From Stomoxys calcitrans (lineage: Eukaryota > Arthropoda > Insecta > Diptera > Muscidae), in the NCBI RefSeq assembly GCF_963082655.1, contig NC_081555.1, forward strand, positions 147,833,551 to 147,897,550: a DNA stretch of 64,000 nucleotides, in the 5' to 3' direction. The position numbers and the translations under genes were made by a program. Of this stretch, positions 49,670 through 55,600 are shown piece after piece. The notes beneath the pieces were generated by a model. That model saw only the letters and a program-made list of their open reading frames with translations. It was not told where the DNA came from and did not search any database. Position 1 is the first letter of the stretch, and the number at the start of each line of letters is the position of its first letter.

Positions 49670-52600
49670 GGTGGCTGATGAATATTGCTACATTAAGAAA
49701 CTCAAATAATTTTTTTTCGGTGTATGGAATACATATTTCTTTTATTCATGTTAAAGCTCGTTCAATTTTATTAAATATAGTTTAATTTGTTTTAAAAATA
49801 ATGGAATTTAAATGCCCCCCCTGCTCGTTGATGCATGTGCGGCATCTTAGCAAAAAGTTATTCATTACTGCTTGGAGAGTTGAGACAGGAATAGCCGCAA
49901 TTGTTGCTCGAATGGATTGCTTTAGTTCATTCAAATTTGTTGGTTTTGCTTTGTAAACTTCCTGTTTGCAATGACCCCACAAGAAAAAGTCAGGTGCAGT
50001 AAGGTCAGGCGACCTGGGTGGCCAACGGAATGTGGAGTTTCTGGATATCAGTTTATTGGGAAATTTTCGTCGCAATTCTGTCATAACAGGTTGGGCTATG
50101 TGAGGACCTGCACCATCTTGCTGAAACCACACAGAGTTAAAAGAAATTCTCTTTCGGCGTAATTCTGGATAGAAAAACTCTCTCAACATGTTCAAGTAGC
50201 GGTCTCCAGTAACCGTAACGGGGTGACCGTTTTCTTCGAAGAAGTAGGGCCCGACAATGAAACGTGATGAAACTGCACACCACACTGTGACACGAAGTGG
50301 ATGCAATTCCGTCTCATGGAGTGTCTGTGGGTTGGAAGCACTCCATATTCGACAATTTTGTTTGTTTATGTTGCCGTTCAAATCGAAATGGGCCTCGTCA
50401 GACATGAAAAGACAGTTCAACATGTTTCCATCCTCTTCCACCATTTGAAGCATCTTCTGGCAAAATTCCAAGCGAATCGGCAAGTCTGCAGCGTTCAGTT
50501 TGTTGGCCATTTGAATTTTATATGGGAATAAGTCCAAATCTTTGTGCATAATTGACTGTAATGACTGTCTGCTTATACCCATTTGAGCAGATAAGCTTCT
50601 TGTCGAAACTCTTGGATTGTGTTGTATCGCAGCAGCTACAGCAGCGATTGTTTCCTCCGTTCGAACTGAAGGGTTTCGATGGTAAGGTCTTCTGTTGACT
50701 GTCCCATGCTCGGCAAAATTGTTTACAAGTCTCATTATGGTCCATCTGCTCGGAGGATTGCCGCCAAACGTGCGTCTATACTCTCTTTGAACCGAAACTA
50801 CAGACTCCAGTGCGTGATAGCGGCGGACAATCCAAATTCTTGTTTCGGTGTCCCAGTTATCCATTTTTGTCAAATCTAAGAATCAATCTGCAAAATAAAA
50901 AAAAAATCGACCACATTCATTAAATAGAAAAAAAGTTATTACATTTTTTTTTGGTAGCGGCTTTCATCAGCCACCCTGTATATATATAGTTTATGGGGTC
51001 TTAGACGAATATTTCGAAGTGTAACAAACGGAATGGTTAGATTGAAAGAACTTGACAAATGCGATCTATGGTGGAGGGCATATAAGATTAATATCTTACA
51101 CTCTTATCTCAAGGTCTGAGCCTTATTATTGATCCTCTCGACGTTCTGAGTCGATCTAGCCATGTCCGTCCGTCCGCACGCTTTCCGTCTATCGAAATCA
51201 CGACAGAGGTCGAGCGCGTAAAGCTAGGGGCTTGAAATTTTGCACAGATACTAAGGTCGTTGAGGGTTACAAAGGGGTCATATCGGTTCAGATTTAGATA
51301 TAGCTCCCATATAAACTGATCTCCGGATTTGACTTCTTGAGCCCCAGGAAGCCGAAATTTTTGTTCAATTTGGCTGAAATTGAATATGTAGTGTTCTGTT
51401 ACGACTTCCAATAACTGCGCCAAATACGGTCCAAATCAGTCTATAACCTGATAAAGCTCCCATATAAAACGATTTCCCGATTTGATTTCTTGAGCCCTTA
51501 TAAGCCTCAATTTTTGTCCGATTTGACTGAAATTGTCCATGTAGTATTCTGTTACGACATCCAATAACTGCACCAAATACGGTCCAAATCAGTCTATAAC
51601 CTGATATAGCTCCCATTTAATCCGATCTCCCGATTTGACTTCTTAGGTCCCTACAAACCGCAATATATGACAGATTTGGCTGAAATTTTACATGTGATGA
51701 TCTGTTACCACTTCCAAATACGCTCCAAATCGTTCTATAATCTGATATAGCTCCCATATAGACCGGTCTCCGGATGGTGGGTGCCCAAGATTTGGCCCGG
51801 CCGAACTTAGCACTCTTTTACTTGTTCAAATTTACATGAGCCGTAACAAGTTATTGACCGACATGGACCGTACATGGCAGTTAGAAGTCATAGAAATACA
51901 CCACCTCCAAAATGTCAGGCAAATCGAGTAACAATTGCAGGTAATCGTAAAGCAGAGGTTAGCATGTCGGCATATGCGCCTGGGTTCGAACCCTGGCGAG
52001 AACATCAGATAAAAATTTCAGCGGTGGTTAAACCCTCCTAATGCTGGCAACATTTATGAGGTACTATGCCTTATGTGTTATTCTCCCCAATAAGGTGTCG
52101 CACTGCGGCACGCCATTCAAACTCGGCTATAGAAAGGAGGCCCCTTATCATTGAGCTTAAAATTTGAATCGGGCAGCACTCAGTGAAATGTGAAAAATTT
52201 GCCTCAGCTCCTTAGTGGAATGTTTATGGTCAAATTTATTTGAATACCCTCCACCATAGGATAGGGGTACACTAATTTCGTCATTCTGTTTGTAACATAG
52301 AGTATATATATTTTTGATCGTCATGTCTTTTTATGTCGATCTAGCCATGTCCGCCCGTCTGTCTGTCCATCCGTCCGTCTGTCTGTCCATCCGTCCGTCT
52401 GTTGAAAGCACGCTAACTTACGAAGAAGTAAAACTAGCCGCTTGAAATTTTGCACAAATACTTTTTATTAGCGTAAGTTGCTTAGGATTGTAAATGGGCC
52501 AAATCGGGCCAAATGGGCCTCTAGATGGCGCAATTCTCATCCGATTTGTCTGAAATTTCGCATGACTCGTTTTGGTACGACCTCCAACAACTGTGTTAAG

Positions 52601-55600
52601 TATGGTGGAAATTGGTCCATAACCTGATATCGCTGTCATATAAACCGATGGGCCTCTAGAGAGCGCAATTATTATCCGATTTGGATGAAAATTTGAACAA
52701 CGGTTTCTCCCTGGCCTTCAACATATGTGGCAAATATGGTATGAATCGGTCAATAGCCGAAAACAGCATCGGTCTATAGCCTGAAACAGCATAACAGAGT
52801 TACCGGGAGAAGAACTCGACAAATTTGATCCATGATGGGGGGTATATAAAAATCCGCCCGATCGAACTTAGCACGCTTTTACTTGTTTTGAGTAATAATA
52901 GCGCCCTTTAGAGGTTCACAAAATCAATTGTCCGCCTGTCTGTCGAAACAATGCTAACTTTCCAAGAAGTAAAGCTATAGTCTTGAAATATTGAACAAAT
53001 ACTTCTCATTAGTGTAGGTCGACTGGGATTGTAAATGAGCCATATCGGTCCATGTTTTGATATAGCTGTCATATAAACTGATCTTGGATCTTGACTTCTT
53101 GAGCCACTAGAGGGCGCAAATCTCATCCGGTTTGGCTGAAATTTTGCATGAGGTGCTTTGTTGTGACTTCCAACAACTGTGCTGAGTATGGTTGAAATCG
53201 GTCCATAACCTGATATAGCTGTCATATAAACCGATCTGGAGTCTTGACTTCTTTAGCCTCTAGAGGGCGCATTTCCTATCCGATTTGGCTGAAATTCAGC
53301 ATGACGTGTTTCGTTATGACTTCCTAAACCTGTCTAAGTATAGTTCAAATCCGGTTTGTATGACCGATATAACTGTCATATAAACCGAACTTGAATCTTG
53401 AGCCACCAGAAGGCGCAATTCTTATCCGATTTGGCTGATATTTTGCATAAGGTGTTTTGTCACAATTTTCAACAACTGTGCTGAGTATGGTCGAACTCTG
53501 CCCATAACCTGATATAGCTGTCATATAAAGCGTTCTTGAATCTTGATTTCTTGCCAATAGAGGGCGCAATTCTTAATCGATTTGGCTGAAATTTTGCATG
53601 ACTTGTTTTGTTGTGACTTCGAACAACTATGTCAGTTAAAGTTTAAATCAGTCCATAACCTGATATAGCTGCCATATAAACCGATCGGGGATCTTGATTT
53701 CTTGAGCCTCTAGAGGGCGTTATTATTATCCGATTTGGCTGAAATTTTGTTCAACAGTTTCTCCCATGACTTTTAAGATACGTGTCTGAATCGGTCTATA
53801 GCCTGATACAGCTCCCATGTAAACCGATCGCCCTATTTTATCTCTTGTTTCTTGACTTCTTGAGTCCTTAAAGGGCTTATTTGAATTCGCTGAAATTTTA
53901 CACAATGACTTCTACTAGGGTCTTCAACATTTCAATTATGGTCCGAATCTTTTATTTTACCCTTTCTTTGCCCATGGTGGAGGGTATATAAGATTCGGCC
54001 CGTCCGAACTTAGCACGCTTTTACTTGTTTTTTACTGATTTCTTTTATCCTTGTGTTTTTTCTCCTTCAGGACTCGGAGGTCAAACCAAAGGAAGGCTCC
54101 TGTTGCGGTGAATGTGTGCAAACTAAATGCCGTTTGGGCAATGAAGTCTATGAAATCGGCACAACATGGCACAACAATGAAGACTGCACCCTACTCGAAT
54201 GTTCTCAGCTACCCAATGGAGTGCCCATCATTAATGCCTATCAAAAAACCTGTCCAGAATTACCCAAAAACTGTCCAGCAGAACAAATCTACATTGAAAA
54301 CTGTTGTCAATATTGTAAGCAATCAAGAGCTGTCACACCGGCATCGAGTGTTGCCAACAAATCCGAAGATATATGGACAGAGGAATTTTACAGCAATCAC
54401 TCGTGTGTTCGTGAGTGTAAAGTGGGAGAGCCACCACAAACATGTCACTACACCTTTGTGGTGGAATGGTATGAGACCTTTTCGAAGGCTTGCTACAATT
54501 GTCCCAAAAATGTAACAGACTGTCAAAGACCCCATTGCATATCGGCAGATGGCATAGCAAGATCGGTGACGGTGGTAAATCGCATGATGCCCGGGCCCAC
54601 CATAGAGGTGTGTCAAAATGACATAGTAGTGGTGGATGCCAAGAATCATTTGCTGGGAGAGAGTACCACCATACATTTTCATGGTATGCATATGAAGGAG
54701 ACCCCCTATATGGATGGAGTGCCACATATCACCCAATGTCCCATATCACCACACACCACCTTCCGTTATATGTTTAAGGCGGAGAATTCGGGCACCCACT
54801 TCTGGCATTCACACACCGGGATGCAACGAGGCGATGGCGTGTTTGGAGCTTTCATAGTGAAGAGGCCACGCTCTGAAGATCCCCATGGACATTTATACGA
54901 TTTCGATTTGAGTGAGCACAAAATGATACTGCAAGACTGGGTGCATGTGCCAGGCATTAGCATGTTTGCCTCCCATCATCATTCGAAGGGAGATAATAAG
55001 CCTCTGAATTTGCTATTGAATGGCAAGGGACGCTATTACTATGGCATATGGCAGGACATAAAGAAGAATGAGAAACCCTTGCCTCGCACAGGAAATGGTG
55101 GAGTTTGGACAACGGAAATGCCAAAATCTTCCCCCCAAACCTTAACCGAGAGTCCTGTGGAGGTGGAGGAGGAATTTGTTACAGACAAACAGCTGGATGA
55201 TGATGTTGTCATGTTGCATCCCTCCAACGACCCCAAGGTGCATAGTTTGAGAATTCAACAAAATGAGATATCACGTTCGGCACGTTTGGCCCCGCAGAAC
55301 AACCAAACGGTGGGCAATGAAACTCTAGCGAAGCAGGAGGAGGAGGAGGCCACAGTGCAAGAAGAATCTTTGAACGCAGAGGTTAAAGTCAGACATTTGA
55401 CCAAACGTGCTTTGGATCCCAAGGTACCCTTGGAATTCATTCCCCTGCATCAGTACAATGTCAGCCGAGGTTTTCGTTACCGTTTTCGTGTAATCAATGC
55501 AGAGTTTCTGAATTGCCCCATAAAGATTTCCATAGACAATCACACCTTGACAGCCATCAATTCAGATGGCTACGATTTCGAAGCTGTAGATGTGGGGTCC

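Larger units (their letters stand above)
49460..51125. repeat. Perfect 137-bp-arm inverted repeat with (TA)n centre
   Basis: The left arm 49460-49596 (TAAGGCTCAGACCTTGAGAT ... CCCCATAAAC) and right arm 50989-51125 (GTTTATGGGG ... ATCTCAAGGTCTGAGCCTTA) are exact reverse complements as far as I can compare. Between them lies (TA)n, 70 bp on the left and 10 bp on the right, and in that (TA)n the mariner at 49667-50978. The arms hold DINE-like words (GCCCTCCACCATAGATCGCA). Confidence 0.9.

Noticed and set aside
49527..49709. Tyr/Ile repeat protein
   Set aside because: Translation of the (TA)n microsatellite and the mariner end.
54053..54070. Start of the oxidase at an ATG just upstream of exon 3
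   Set aside because: MFFLLQ reads across the pyrimidine tract and AG of a splice acceptor; it would lack a proper signal peptide and half of a VWC module that exon 2 supplies in phase.
54323..54736. Minus-strand open frames of 130-137 codons over Mco1 exon 3
   Set aside because: Antisense shadows of the strongly supported oxidase coding sequence.
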